From assembly GCA_013396655.1 (NCBI GenBank), contig WBMV01004888.1, forward strand, positions 434,001-498,000: DNA of 64,000 nucleotides. The letters are read 5' to 3'. The position numbers were made by a program, and so were the translations under genes. Every line of letters starts with the position of its first letter. Position 1 is the stretch's first letter. Origin of the DNA: Campylorhamphus procurvoides (Eukaryota > Chordata > Aves > Passeriformes > Dendrocolaptidae). Below are positions 11,640 to 24,355 of the stretch, piece after piece. The notes beneath the pieces are model-generated. The model was not told the origin of the DNA. It saw only the letters and a program-made list of their open reading frames with translations, and made no database searches.

Positions 11640-12744
11640 ATCAAAAGCAATTATGCAATCTTTTTCAATTAGCTATTGATGTACTGCCAATAAATAAAAA
11701 ACTGCACTTGACCATGGACTGTAATTTTCCTGATTTCATACTGGTTGCTTAATTAAATTAGCAACCTAATTTGCATTTGTTGGATACAGTGGGTTCCAAA
11801 GTCCTGCCAAAAGGAAAAATAGTAGCAAGTTGTACCTCTCACAGTAGGGACAGTAAAGACTTCTTATTTTTATTTCACCTTGACCCAGTGTGAGCAACAT
11901 TCCCCAGCAAGCCTACTGTTACAGTCAGGGTTTAGAGGTGAGAAAACATTAGCAGTTGCAAATTCTGTCCAAAAGGCACTTATCACTTTCTGTGGAAATC
12001 TGGCCACATTCTTCTTTCACTTGCACCCTGCAAAAAAATTCTCTGAAATCAATGGAAAGGCTTCTTCCTGTATCCTGAAATGTATTCTTCCAGTCAGATG
12101 AAATCTATTCTTACAAGATATATTACATTTTGTGAGCTTCCATAAAAATTGCTGCAACTGTGGAAACCTCTTTGCCCTAGAACTTTTAAAATTGTACGTT
12201 GCATACTGTGGAAATCAAAACCATAAATGCTTCCACATTGTTAGACTATCTCAACATCCAGTCATAATGTGACATTTGATCCAGGAAAAAAAAGACTTTG
12301 AGAAACCCACACTGTCCTCCAGCCAGGTCAAGACAGCCAGGAATCCCCTCCAATGTCACAAAGCATAAGATTCACTTATTAAAGACCCATATTGCAGCTT
12401 CAAGGCACTTATAGGGAATAGTCTGTGTGCGAGCACAGTCCAGAGGAACTTAACTGTCAATAATTTCCCTGCTGCTGCAGAACTGTAATGGCTTTCGTGG
12501 CAGAAAAGTATCCATGCTATCTCTAGCAGCCAATACAAAGTAAGTTCAAAAACAGCAAACCCTGATTTTGTACTATATTTATCTTACTGCTAATTGTAGT
12601 CTCAATCTGAGTGCAGGGTGAGAAGTGAATTTCAAAGCCTCTGCCTAGCACATTCCTGTCTCTGCTGCAGACTTGTCTATTTGCTGTGTAAATTCTCTTT
12701 CCCAATATTTTTAGAGTTCTCTCAGCCAATGTATCTGAACACTC
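11640..12744. other. Gene-free DNA between two LTRs
   Basis: No retroviral gag, pol or env remnant is visible. Frames of 60-91 codons at 11880-12101 (+), 12356-12538 (-) and 12523-12798 (-) have no domains. This is ordinary host sequence. Confidence 0.5.
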
Positions 12745-12872
12745 TGTAAAGCGTAATGTATTTACCCTCACAGCACCCCTGAGGGCAGTAGAATGCAATT
12801 ATCCCCATTTTACTGATGGGAAACTGCAGTATAAAACAGATTAAGCTATTCACACAAGGATCAAGAGCTCTT
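12745..12872 (+). mobile_element. MIR-like SINE relic
   Basis: The stretch has the characteristic MIR order: CCTCACAGCACCCCTGAGGG, then ATTATCCCCATTTTACTGAT, then GGGAAACTG, then GATTAAGCTATTCACACAAGGATCA in place of the typical GGTTAAGTGACTTGCCCAAGGTCA. MIR is a tRNA-derived SINE active before the amniote radiation, so only heavily diverged relics survive in birds. The order and spacing are convincing despite the divergence. It could have been retained as a conserved element. Confidence 0.6.
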
Positions 12873-13814
12873 TGTTCTACTTATTGTGAGCAGGTCAACT
12901 TGGTGCTAGTTTTCCATTTGGCTTGAATCCCAGTCAGCAGCTGATAAACACATCCAGCTGACAACTCTCTGATCCAAGAAATCACCAAGGAACCCCAAAC
13001 CTTAATAAAATTTTGGTCAACAAATCATTCAGTTCTGCTTCTGGCTACACAGGCATGAGCATACTGTATTTCCATGACACCCACTGCCACAGGTAATATC
13101 AGCATACCTCCCCAGCTTTAAGCCCATATAACACTTAAGAATACAGCAGAATTTTACACCAGTTTTGATGCAATACTTGCAAGATTTGCCGTGTTTGAGA
13201 TGGCTAGATATACCCTCCTCATCCTTCCAAAAGGCTGAAATCTACAGACAGTGTAGCATTTAATGAGGCTTAAGTTTAAAATGCTTACTGCTCTTTTCTC
13301 TGGTATTTCCATCATGTTACTGGTAATAGCGATTTAAAAGTTTTCTTGGGGTGTTTCTGGAGACATATTTTGAGACACTGCATTTTTTATTTTGAATAAT
13401 CAGTTCTTTCTATGGAAAAAGTTTCAGATAAATCACTCATTTTTAGGTTCAGTTAAAAAACACAAGCAATAAAATCTTAACCTTTAATCTGACATTTCCA
13501 GATGTGCCAACCTTAAAAATCCCCTCATTATAGAAACAGGACAGTAAAGAAAATTGCTGAAGTACACTTATCACATATGAAGGGAAACTGGAACATTCTA
13601 GAAGTGTCTGAAGGTATAAGCAAAAGGTTTCTCTTGGGAGTAATTCCAGCTCATGAATACTGCAGGAGATGGTGCCAATGGCAAATCAGTCTCCCAGCCA
13701 CATTAAAGACACCAGATGAACTGTCCTAGGACACTAAGTTCCATACTACCCTCATGCCCAGCTTACACTGCTGGCCACCTTGTTCCAAGAGAGCTCATTT
13801 CTGGTGCTAGTTAT
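12873..13814. other. Gene-free DNA
   Basis: No recognisable gene or transposon. The stretch ends where the second LTR begins to align. Confidence 0.5.
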
Positions 13815-14128
13815 CTCCAAACAGGTGACCAAAGGGATATTCCAGACCATATGACACAATGCTCAGCATATAAAGTGAGGGGACATATATTTGGAGTGAT
13901 GGGGTTTGTCTTCCCAAGTAACTATTACACATGATAGGGCTGTGCACTCCCAGAGATGGCTGAGCACCTGCCAGCCCGCAGGAAGCAGTGAATTAATTCC
14001 TTATTTTGCTTTGCTTGGGTAGCTTTTTCTTTCCCTGTTAAACTGTCTTTATCTGAGGTCAAGTTTCCAGCTTCTACCCTTCCAGTTCTTTCCCTGATCA
14101 CACTGGTGGGGGAGCTACGTGGGGAAAA
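13815..14128 (+). mobile_element. 5'-truncated LTR, same family as 11104-11639
   Basis: It contains GACCAAAGGGATATTCCAGA, CCATATGACACAATGCTCAG, a TATAAA at 13869-13874, TTTGGAGTGATGGGGTTTGTC, AGAGATGGCTGAGCACCTGC and TTAAACTGTCTTTATCTGAG. These are the promoter-to-U5 parts of the family at 11.1 kb. The 5' third is missing or too diverged to see. It keeps the promoter section that the 11.1-kb copy lacks. It lies in the same orientation 2.2 kb away, but the intervening DNA is not viral, so the two look like independent insertions. Confidence 0.75.
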
Positions 14129-14985
14129 GCAGATTTTGTGCCTAGGAGAAAAGCCTACCCTTGCCAGAATGTCCCAAAAAGAAGACATTATTATACTTAC
14201 TAACATGAGCGACTACTAAAACGTGCATGGACAGTACCAGTAACATTTCTGTCAAAAAACAATACCAGTTTTGACTCAAAGTCTTCAAACAATAACAAAG
14301 CTGCTTCTTTCCTTGTTGCAAAGTTAAATTTACACTCTCTATAAAACAACACATCTACAATATGTGGTTAAGACTTTGCTAGACTGAAACAACTTTAGAA
14401 ACACAGGCTAATATTATCCAATGTTTTCAGGCATGTTCTTCCTCTTACACACTGATGTTCTCCCACAGCACTTTATTTCTCTTACAAAGAGTGAAATCTC
14501 AACAGCTTAATCACTGATAACCTTTATAGGAATGATTGTTTTGCCTTTTTTTGGTTTATATTATGCAATAGATAAAATTATTATTATTTTGCACTATGTC
14601 GATAAACAGCTTTGGAAATTTATAGACAAAGTGAATTTAAGACATTTAATCAGTCTTATAAGCTACAAAAAACCAGAAATTTTCCCATAGATGTGGTTAA
14701 AGTAGATTGCACGAATCTACATTCGGAGTGCACAAAAAAAAAATAAAAAAGGCCTTCCTGTCCAGAGTGAATTCATTACACACTAGCTGTAGAATACATA
14801 TTAGCAGCCCAGATAAAGCTGCACCCACAGTGACATAAAGGAAAACTAGGAAAAGAAACCCCAACACATTAAACTCCAAAGGAAAAATAGGTGAATGGCA
14901 TTGCACACAGAGAATTCACTGTAATATATCAGTAGGAAACTATATCTTTATTATTTCAGATATTGTATATACTGCAGCTCACTAG
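14129..14985. other. Gene-free DNA
   Basis: No recognisable gene or repeat. Frames of 69-70 codons on the minus strand at 14142-14354 and 14697-14906 have no domains. Confidence 0.5.
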
Positions 14986-15106
14986 ATTGCCATGGCAATG
15001 TACGTGGACACAAGGAAATTTTCATCAGGTATTTGTTGAAATACTTATTCAGATCAAATAATGGTAATAGAAATTGTACAGTTAAAAAAATTATTGCCAT
15101 GGTAAT
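14986..15106. promoter_or_regulatory. Pair of RFX X-box-like palindromes
   Basis: ATTGCCATGGCAAT at 14986-14999 is a perfect 14-base palindrome. ATTGCCATGGTAAT at 15093-15106 is nearly the same. Both match the RFX dimer site (GTTGCCATGGYAAC) except at the outermost base pair. RFX factors bind X-boxes in promoters of ciliary and neural genes and in enhancers. The 107-base interval and the low repeat content suggest an element, but function is inferred only. Confidence 0.45.
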
Positions 15107-18100
15107 TACAAAGAGCTTATCAGAGAAGGGTCATGACTTTTTTTTTTTTACTTTTTGCATTTAGTTTTCTTTTTAAAAGGCTGTTCCACTTCACTTGAAG
15201 GATTAAATTGAAAAGATTTTGAACCAAGACAAAATTGAACCTATTAATGTCTAAGGAATTTCATTTAGAAGACTTGATTCATTACTAATGTATGCAATAT
15301 ACCCAGGTGATGATTTGCACAAAGCCCATGGAGTCCTTATTTCCTGTGTGATTTTAGATTGTCAAGCAACTATCTTTCTTTAATGAGGATAAAGAATCAG
15401 AGACAAAGAGCCCCAAACATGACTGAGTTGTGACCCCTCATCTGAAACCCAGGAACACTTACCAGCATATCGTATTTTCATGAAGGAACTTCTGTCATCA
15501 TTTTACTACAATTATTAAAATAAAGTAACAACAGTGAGGAGTACACTGACATCACTAGAATATCAGACTGTGAAATTCCTTTTATTGACACACTACCACT
15601 GGTCCTAAGTTTAAAATTTATGTGACAGATACCAAAAAGTGTCAAGATCGCTTAAAATAAATATTGCATAAATTATATAAGATCTATGTCAATACACCAC
15701 CTTCATTTGCCTTTTGGCTTTTCAAGCCATTCAAATTCATTCAGGTGACATTTCCAAGTTTCTCCCTATGTGTATAAAGGCTAAGAATAACAGACCATAA
15801 GAAGCTTCTGAGGGTCACTGCATATGAACAATCACTGTATCATCCCTTCCTCAGATTTATGAAGTCGCAAATTCCAAGAAGTAGCTTTATGCCCTTGCCT
15901 TCCCACAAGGAGCTAGTTTTAAACACATAGATTTTGTTTTAAAGCAAAACAATGTTTTACTAATTATTATCTCTGATGATCACCTGACTGGAAACTTGGT
16001 CTTCAAGCAAGAAATCAAGTATTAGGAGCGTCTTCATGGAGTTCCTTAGCATTCAAGGAGGGGGCTGGAGCATTAATAAACCGTGCGTTATGCAAATTGA
16101 GATCACAGCCACTTGGGTCAAGTACTATAAAAAAATCACTGCAACACTTATATTAACAAAACATTAATACATATAAGCACATCTATATGTATGAACATAT
16201 GTACTTAGAAAATTTTCAGAGGATATGTATGGGAACTTTCAGGTCTCTGTGACTGATATGAAGATCAATTCAGAATTCCGGAAAATTCTACCTTACCTGA
16301 GAACCAGAAGAGGGATGTTAAGACAAGTAAACCAGCTCTTTCGGTGAATACTATTTTTGGTATGTGAATAAAAGACCCAGCAACAAGCATTTCAGGAATG
16401 TAAATATCTGTTTGTGTCGGCTTCAAAGAAGGTCCTGGATACTTGTCTTTCCATATGAAGGACTGGCAAACAGAAGCTTACTGTTTGCTCTACCTTTAAA
16501 AATAAAGCTTTCCCTACTAGGATTTCTCATAAAATAGTGGCCAAACAGTAAGTTGTCCAGAAGAAGGTCCTGTAGTTATTATTTATTTCTCAGTATCTTA
16601 GACAGAAGCATAAGATAATCATGTAAAGCAAAGACAACAAAGGCAATCCTACTCTTCATTACTATGGTTTTGGCTTTTTTCCCTGTCTTATTTTCTCCTT
16701 TAATCTAGTGCTGCTTAGCACAAAAAACACGAACCTGTGAATGATTTTTGTTACTGGTCTAAATCAGCAAAGAAAGGACAGTTAAGATGTGTTAGTAAAA
16801 TCTTCATCTCAGTCTGCTTCAGTGCATAAGTATAATAGGGGTTGTGACACTATTTATATCAGAGATTAAATTTTGCTTTTACATCCCAGACATTTCACAT
16901 TTTAAGTCTTTTCACACCTTGCTTATTAGTCTGGTCTCAGTCACTCAAGATATGCCATAGTAGATTAGACCATGGTATTACTGTGTGACAAATAGCAGTA
17001 AAAGGGTTTATTGTTAGCACTCCCTCTACAGAAAAGAAATAAATAGAATAGCAAGGATTTTACTCTTCCAATACATGCGTAGCAACCTAGCATAAAGGAC
17101 TGGAATTCTTTTTGTGACTGAAAACATCTGTAGCCCACAACATCGCTTTTATTCCTCTTGCTCTATTTGTTCACTTTTATCACTTCCCTTCTTTCTTAAC
17201 AACAATTTCACATCTAGGAGTAGTAAATTGTTTACAAAGCCTGTTACAGGCATGAGCTATGTGTGGTCTTGCTGGGGTAAGATTGCCTTAGAAGTCCTAA
17301 AATGTTTGTCACCTTTTCCAGAAAGGACAGTTTTGTAATCAAGTTTAAAGACCAAGTTTGTTCTTAAGTGCTTTCCTCAATAAGACAGATTTATGAAGTA
17401 CTCAACTGCTCTCATGGTTCAAGGTCTTAAGTGACAGGAGACATCTGGATATCCACTCTAAAAAATACTCAAAGAACTTCCCTGTGAAATTCACCTCATT
17501 CTTTTGGATAGCATCAAATTCTGCACCTGACAAAAAGCTGATTCTTTTTCCTTTGGGAATTGTGTGGACCAATATTTTCTGTATGAGTTTCTTGGCATCA
17601 AGATGGCAGCAAGTGTTCTAGTTCACAATTAGATTTCAGGCACACTAATATTTTTTTTTTCAGGACAATGATAAATGTGGCAAAAAGAATTAAAAGACAG
17701 CACATCCAGGTCTTCAAAACAATCCTCTTATTCCATAGCTCATGATTGGCATCCATGTCCTTGCCCTGCTGCAAACTTCCATTTTTTTATGGTCATTAAT
17801 ACAATTGCAATTGCTACCTCAATAGCCATAGTAATAACCTTTTCCCTATTCTCCCATTCAACTAAAACCCTGTGTCTCTGCAAGGGGTCTCCTTCACTCC
17901 TTTAGATGTGAGAGTGAGAGCTCCTGGTGCTCTTTCCATTCTAATCACACTACAGACGAGTATAATGTATGTATTTGAAACTAATTTCTGACCTTTGGAG
18001 CATCTGTCCTTAAACACAGGAACACCTGCTGCTATTTTGTGTCAACAGATAGTCATCTTCTCCTAAATGTTTACACACTGTAAATTTAAAACTGTTTGCA

Positions 18101-20000
18101 ATCATTAGATTTGTTGCTAATTGAAACTCAGTTTCTGGAATAGCCCAAGGTACTGCTGAAAAATCAAATAAGTGCGCAAAATCATCAGCCAATGTGCAAA
18201 ACCAGAGAATTTGAAACAAAATGCAATACTGAAAATGAATATACACACTATCAGCCTTGAATTTGTAAGCTGAACAAGGAAACATCACTGCAAACCACAA
18301 AGAAGCATACTAAATGTGACTTTGTTCATGCCTTCAGATATGCAACACATTTCCTCCACATCTGGGACCTATAAAATGTATTAGGTTTGTCTAGTAGGTT
18401 TTCAGCTATGTTTTGCTCATTTATAAACACAAAATGTGTGGGAGGGGTTAAATAATAGTTTTTAAAAGTTTACAAAACTGAACCATTACAGGTAATTCAT
18501 TTTAGAAAAGGAACTATGCACAAAGAATCAATTTGATATTCCAAAAGAAAAAAAACCTTTCAGAATGGAAAATAATCTTAATTCCAGTAATTATACCAAT
18601 TGATAGGTCATTTAAATGGCCTTCTCATGCTTCTGAAAATCTAGTAAGTCTAATCAGTTCTGAGCTTCTGTTGAATTCTAGAGTTTGTGCTTGAACTACT
18701 TTGATTCTGCTTAGAAAGGTGCAAGTAAAGACAGCAAACAAACAAACAAAAAAGAAACCAACCCCCCCCCCCAAATCCCTGAAGTATTTTTATTAAAACC
18801 ATTTAAAAAAAATCTATCCAAGGTTAGAGGTGTATGAATGTCCATTCAGAGCCTAAATCTGCTGTATTTATTTAAAGAGGAACTCAATTATATCTCCTTA
18901 TGCATTCTAAGGAAGAGACCACTTAACCAGAAGAGAACCAAACATATAGACAGGAAAAATTAGCATAAGGAATTTTCTGAACAGGACCATACTATCTGGA
19001 TTACAGATTCCCTGTTTGAAGACCTGAGAACAAACCCTTAATTAAAATGATGTTTACTTAATTCCCTTTCCAAAAAATCAGTCTTTCCATTTCTGTGAGG
19101 CATGAAAGGTTTTGCCTTAACTCACTGCACTGAAATAAAAAAAAGCCTCACACTTTTAGGTTTTTATTCAACAACTTCTCATTAGAAATATCTGACAACT
19201 TGCAGGTTAAGGCATCAGCATCCGTAACAAAAAGGGTCTTTTAATTCTTATCAAGTAGTAGAAACAGTTTTAAACTGTGCTTTTGCATTAATTCAATTCA
19301 AAATTTCATGCAAATTTAGTTTGACACAGACCATGAATAAAAAAGTAATAATTTAATAAATCCAAACCAAATTATTCTCTATTTATTAATGTAATGGAAA
19401 GTGTAAAAGTTAATAATCTAGATAAATGTACATTAAAGCAATATAAAATGCTAAAATAGAAGTGTTTACTTACAACATAACTACTGATTCGGAAGGAGCA
19501 ATGTCAAAAATACCACAAACGCTGCATTTAGTGGCAAATAATAATCAAACCAATAGGGTCTAGCAGTTTATAAGAATAGTTATTTTTACCATGGATTTCT
19601 CCAACAAAAGAGGCAGAAATAATGAAAAGAATTAACATAAACTATAAATCTAGTGCTGTCACTGACACTGTTAAAAAAGTACGTGTCTAAAAATGGATGT
19701 CACCAAACAGTAGCTCAGCATTAAACAAAGCTGGATAAACTACTAAGTTTATGAATAGAAACAACATCAATATTGCCAAATACTTCTTTCAGCACATTAA
19801 GAACCTATCTTGTATGCAGTGACCCTGGGTTAAATTACCAGTGCTGACTTTCTTCAACAACTAATGAAAAGTAAAACAATTTAAAAAAAAAAAAAAGCGC
19901 AGCCTCTAAGATGTGCAACACATCAGCTGCTTCAGGAAAATCGGTGACCAAATGCTGCTTCTCCCTTCTGCAGTTCACCCTGTATATTAGGTGTATTGCC
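15107..20000. other. Gene-free AT-rich DNA
   Basis: No gene, RNA gene or transposon is recognised over about 4.9 kb. Open frames (62-96 codons, for example 17114-17338 +, 17675-17905 + and 18010-18300 -) have no domains. A conserved-looking patch at about 15940-16110 contains a POU octamer ATGCAAAT at 16090-16097. An A/C-rich tract at 18735-18773 and an A14 tract at 19883-19896 are simple sequence. Confidence 0.5.
18735..18773. repeat. A/C-rich tract with (AAAC)n and a C run
   Basis: AAACAAACAAAC is followed by A runs and a C run of about a dozen bases. Simple sequence. Confidence 0.85.
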
Positions 20001-23000
20001 AGATTTTTAAGCCAATTGATTGACTTATGCCTCAAAAAAAATATATATTCATGCAAAATTATATTTTGCACCAAAACATGGTAGCAAGAAAGCATCAGTT
20101 TTAGACAGTCCATACATTACAGTGTTGTTTATGGGCAAAGACCATCTTCAAACACTCTTGGTGGTTCTTATGCTCCTACCTGCTACTTTTGAGAAGTGTC
20201 TTCTAAATTTTAAATAGTCAAAAATGATCACAAAGAGTTCCTCTCAATTAAATACACTTAACAAAGCATGTTGGTAGTTGGCTTTTGGATGCAATTCCTG
20301 TGTTATCCTTCTCAATCTCTTCCCTAACTCAGTGTCAAAATATTTTTCTAATTTCAATTGTTCAAGTCCATTATTATGCCACTCAATGAACATTAAATAT
20401 TGGTTTTCCTCATTCATTTTCAGTCTGCCTTCCCTTTCAACATCCTACACCTGAAAATTCACATCTATTTAAGAGCCAATGCTCTTAAAACACTCTTTAA
20501 CTATTTCCAGCATGATATTGACTTAGAATGATTAAAGAATGTATGACCCAACAGCAGCTGCAACAACAGTGAACAACACTATCTGCCTGAGCTACATACC
20601 CACATTGGGGTGTTTTTCAGCAGCCAGTACCGCTAATTCTAAAGGATATCACTGCATTCATTAAGGTCTCTGTAATAAATTGGCTAGTGTAATGGTTATA
20701 AAAGCATCAGCTGAGCTCAATTCAGGTAGCTGAAGATACCTCAAGTGTTACAAGCACTTCCTGACTATTACCAGCACCCACCCAGCCACCTCACAGGTAA
20801 CAAAAGAGTCAGATTTTGATACATGAACAACCAATTATTTCTTCAAGCTTAGCTATTTGTCTAGTCCTTGTTGTTTTATGGGAAACCCAGCAAAGTTTCT
20901 GCCGCTGCTTTCAAAGTGTTCTTACAGAAGGCTCAAGGCAAGAAGCAACTTTACTCCATTAACTGGAACTAATTCCTCCATTTGCCCAGTTTCCTGCCAA
21001 TACTGGTAATCTTTTACAAAAAGTAGAAAGCAAAAATTTCCCTTTTCTCCTCATGTTGCAATAGGTGAGACTGAAAGCCTTGGTTTCTCAGTCACTAATT
21101 CCCAAAGCCCAAGTCCCCCTAGTACCAAAGTCACATAGGCTTATTAGCAATATTACCATGATGATAACTGAAATGAGGATGATTTATCTAGGAGGTTAGA
21201 ACATAGCATTCCAGTACACTATGTAGTTTACACTTTGGCAGATAATAAAAATGCAGATGAAATGCACACATCCAGTATACAAATCACATTAGCCTGACGA
21301 GATTTTAAAGGCTGATCAGCAAAAAAACATTCCATTAGCTCTAATTGGAGTTCAAAACATAGAAGACATAAGAGTTCAGACTTCAGAGAATATACTGTAA
21401 GTCCAAGGACACCTCGACCACAAAAAACAGCTTTTACAAGTTATCTTCATTGTTAGCCATATTCCTACCTTACAGAAGTCTTGTGGAACTATCTCATAAA
21501 ACTGGTCGGGATCTTCTGGGCTCTAAAATAATGGCTGATCACTCCTTTCAGTCCTCTGCTGGCCCAGACCTGCCAACTGTCTGCAGTCACAGTCCTCAGC
21601 TCTGTTCCTCAACTTCAATCCAGAGTGTCTCTGAGGTTCAGTCTGAGGGTGTCCCAGTCAGTTCTGCTCAGTATTTGGTTTCTCCCTTTCTGGGAATCAA
21701 TAAAACTGAAAAAATTCCATTCACAGCAATCCTATAATTCCAGATGCCTGAGCCCTTTGAGGCCTCCTTTTTTACACATATAGGAAATGACAAGTCCAGA
21801 GAGAGAGAGAGAGAGGGTGATTGAATGGATTCCTGACAGAGTTCAGGAGACTCTGAAAAGTATGTAAAAAGGAGTAGATCAGAACCATTAATTTCAGCAC
21901 AAGCTACAGTACTCATGGAAGAGAAAAATCAATTCATATTACTTATGTTAGTGGAAGACATTTCTGGAGGAGCAGAATAGACATAACCTCAGATAAATAC
22001 ACAGCAACTTGGTTTACATTGTGATTCCTTTATAGTTAAGAACTAAGGGAATGTATGTAACAGAATAAAAAACCTCTAAGGTTTCACTGCACAGAGATGG
22101 AGAGGAGGAGTGCAAGACCGAAATGAACTCCAGTAGAAATGGGAGATCTCCAGCAGTTCTGAGATGATGACCCACTGCCAAAACAGCATTCAAAATGTGA
22201 TGTACCCACAGACAGGGATACATGTTAGTGTAAACTGCATGTATAAAAATAAGGAAACAGGAGGTGGTGTGGTACATATGAGAAGTTAAGGATTGTTTTT
22301 TAGAAGATAGGCATGTTAGGGAGAAGTGGTGAGGTGTATGTAGGGCCCAGAGAAGGCAGTTCAATCTCATCTTCTGCATGCAGTGTTAACATCCTTTTGC
22401 ACTCTATGAGCTGTTATCATTTAAGTCAGATAAAAATGAACTTTGTTTTTCCTGATTTTTCTGAAAGAACCCGTCATGCATGTCTAGCAGTGGTCTTAGT
22501 TTTGATACATTTTTATCCCAGTGCAATGATGTGAAAAGTATGTGTCCAGGGGTTTCCAATGTTTAAGCGATGATAAAGACTGAAAAATTCATCATATCTC
22601 TTGTTCACAATGATTGCTGACTGCTGTAAGTGAATAACTTAATTATTTCAGTTAATTCATAATTTAATATAGCCTTTTATGTCTTCCTTTTGATCTCTCT
22701 TGAGCCAGGATTTTATTTTGCTGTGGGATACTTCAGGTTGTTTGAGGATGAGGATGCAGCCACAAGCAACATTAAAAACTTCAAATACACTAGGCTTGCT
22801 GTTTTCATCTTTGCTACAATATGGTTTATATTAAAATACCATTTGGGCATTACTGTCTCAAATCAAATGAAAATGCTTCAAAGCCCCAAGTGTTCTGCAA
22901 GGTAATACTACATTTTGCATGTAAATCACTTTCTTTTTCTTTTCTTGAGGATTTTTCTGTAAATCTCAAAGAAAACATTCAGCTTCTCTCAAAGTAGTTA

Positions 23001-24355
23001 AAACCTATAAAGATTCCTTTTAAAGTATTTATCCAGCACGCTCCCATCTTAAAAACTTCCTCTGTCTGAAGGGTTCTGTGAGGTCTTAAGGGATGATACA
23101 TAAATTTCCCAGGAGCAAGAATTTCAAAAACTCTGATTTAAAAGCTGGCGAAAACATGGCTTTTGATCTATCCAGTTTCTATATTATAAAATAAAAAATT
23201 ATGGTAAAAACCAGAGTTGGAAATCCTTCAAAAATATTCTAGAGAACTAAGTGATGGTTTTGGATTTAAATTGCAAAACTGCTTCCGGTCAATAAAAGTA
23301 TTATTGTCTGCAACCTTTTTATATCTATGGACTCTAATGGTTTGTCACAACAGGACTGGGTAAGAAGCACATATGTACAGAAGATAGTGGAGTCTTGAGA
23401 GGTTAGCACCAGGACTTAAATTGCAGATTTACCAGTGTAAACACATGCAAATGGATGTCTGCAGGATTTTGTACCTGATAAATTAGGCTTTTCACTCCTA
23501 TGCCTGTACAGCAACAAACACAGAATGGCACCTGCCCACAACAGAGGTTTCCCACTTGTTGTGACATTGCTCACAATTAATAACACAAATTCTAAGAGTT
23601 GTTCAGAGAAATATCCCTTTCCTCTGAGCACGTATTGGATATGCACAAATGTAACAGAAAACAAGAAATTACTGAGTTTGAGAGTAGGAGAGGGATTGTT
23701 CTCTAAGTTAAAGTGACATTTTTATACAGACGTGGGTCAAAACAAGTAACAGAGGGAGACAAAGTTTTTTAGAATGACAATAGGTTTTGCACACTTTAAA
23801 ACTGTCATTATCTTTAAGTTTGTTATTGCCAACTCAGAGCAGTTCCATATACAATTAAATCTGGTTTGGGCAAAGTGGCTGCTAAAATGCTATTTCTAGC
23901 ATGCCATGCTCCCTTATCATATGCTACTCCTGCTTCCAGAAGTCACTCTACCAGTGATGACTCACAGTAAGCTATTCCCTTCTCCTTCAATCCACCTTGC
24001 CCTTTTGATATGAGAAGGAATAGCCTACAGAATTTATGCCAAGATGGAAACATCCTTTTCCCCAGCCTTCCAGCCCACCATACTTGGGTGGGCATGATGA
24101 GGAGAAAGAAGGGCACAAGTACCAGCATTCATATTCCTCTCCTATACTCCTGGCTATGGTAGCTTTTCTCTCACAGAAAATTTTGCAGCCCTGCCACACC
24201 AACATCTCTTCTGGAGCTGCTCACTGCTGCAAGGCAGGCACTGGCAAAACAGAGTCTACGCCACATATACCACATGTATACAGTAATGAAAACAAATAGG
24301 AGTAATAGGAAAACCTGCACTCATTTATGGCCAGATACACAGACTCTAATTTTCA
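20001..24355. other. Gene-free DNA
   Basis: No credible gene. The largest frame, 121 codons at 22014-22379 (-), shows no domain, no signal and no homologue I recognise. Overlapping frames on both strands at 23943-24299 are typical of chance openness in a slightly GC-richer patch. A GA microsatellite lies at 21798-21815. Confidence 0.5.
21798..21815. repeat. (GA)n microsatellite
   Basis: About nine GA dinucleotides. Confidence 0.85.

Noticed and set aside
11104..14128. The two same-family LTRs as the ends of one provirus
   Set aside because: The 2.2 kb between them has no retroviral remnant and contains a MIR-like relic much older than the LTRs, so it is host DNA and the LTRs inserted separately.
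22014..22379. A 121-codon minus-strand frame
   Set aside because: No recognisable domain; frame length is within what 64 kb can give by chance on six frames.
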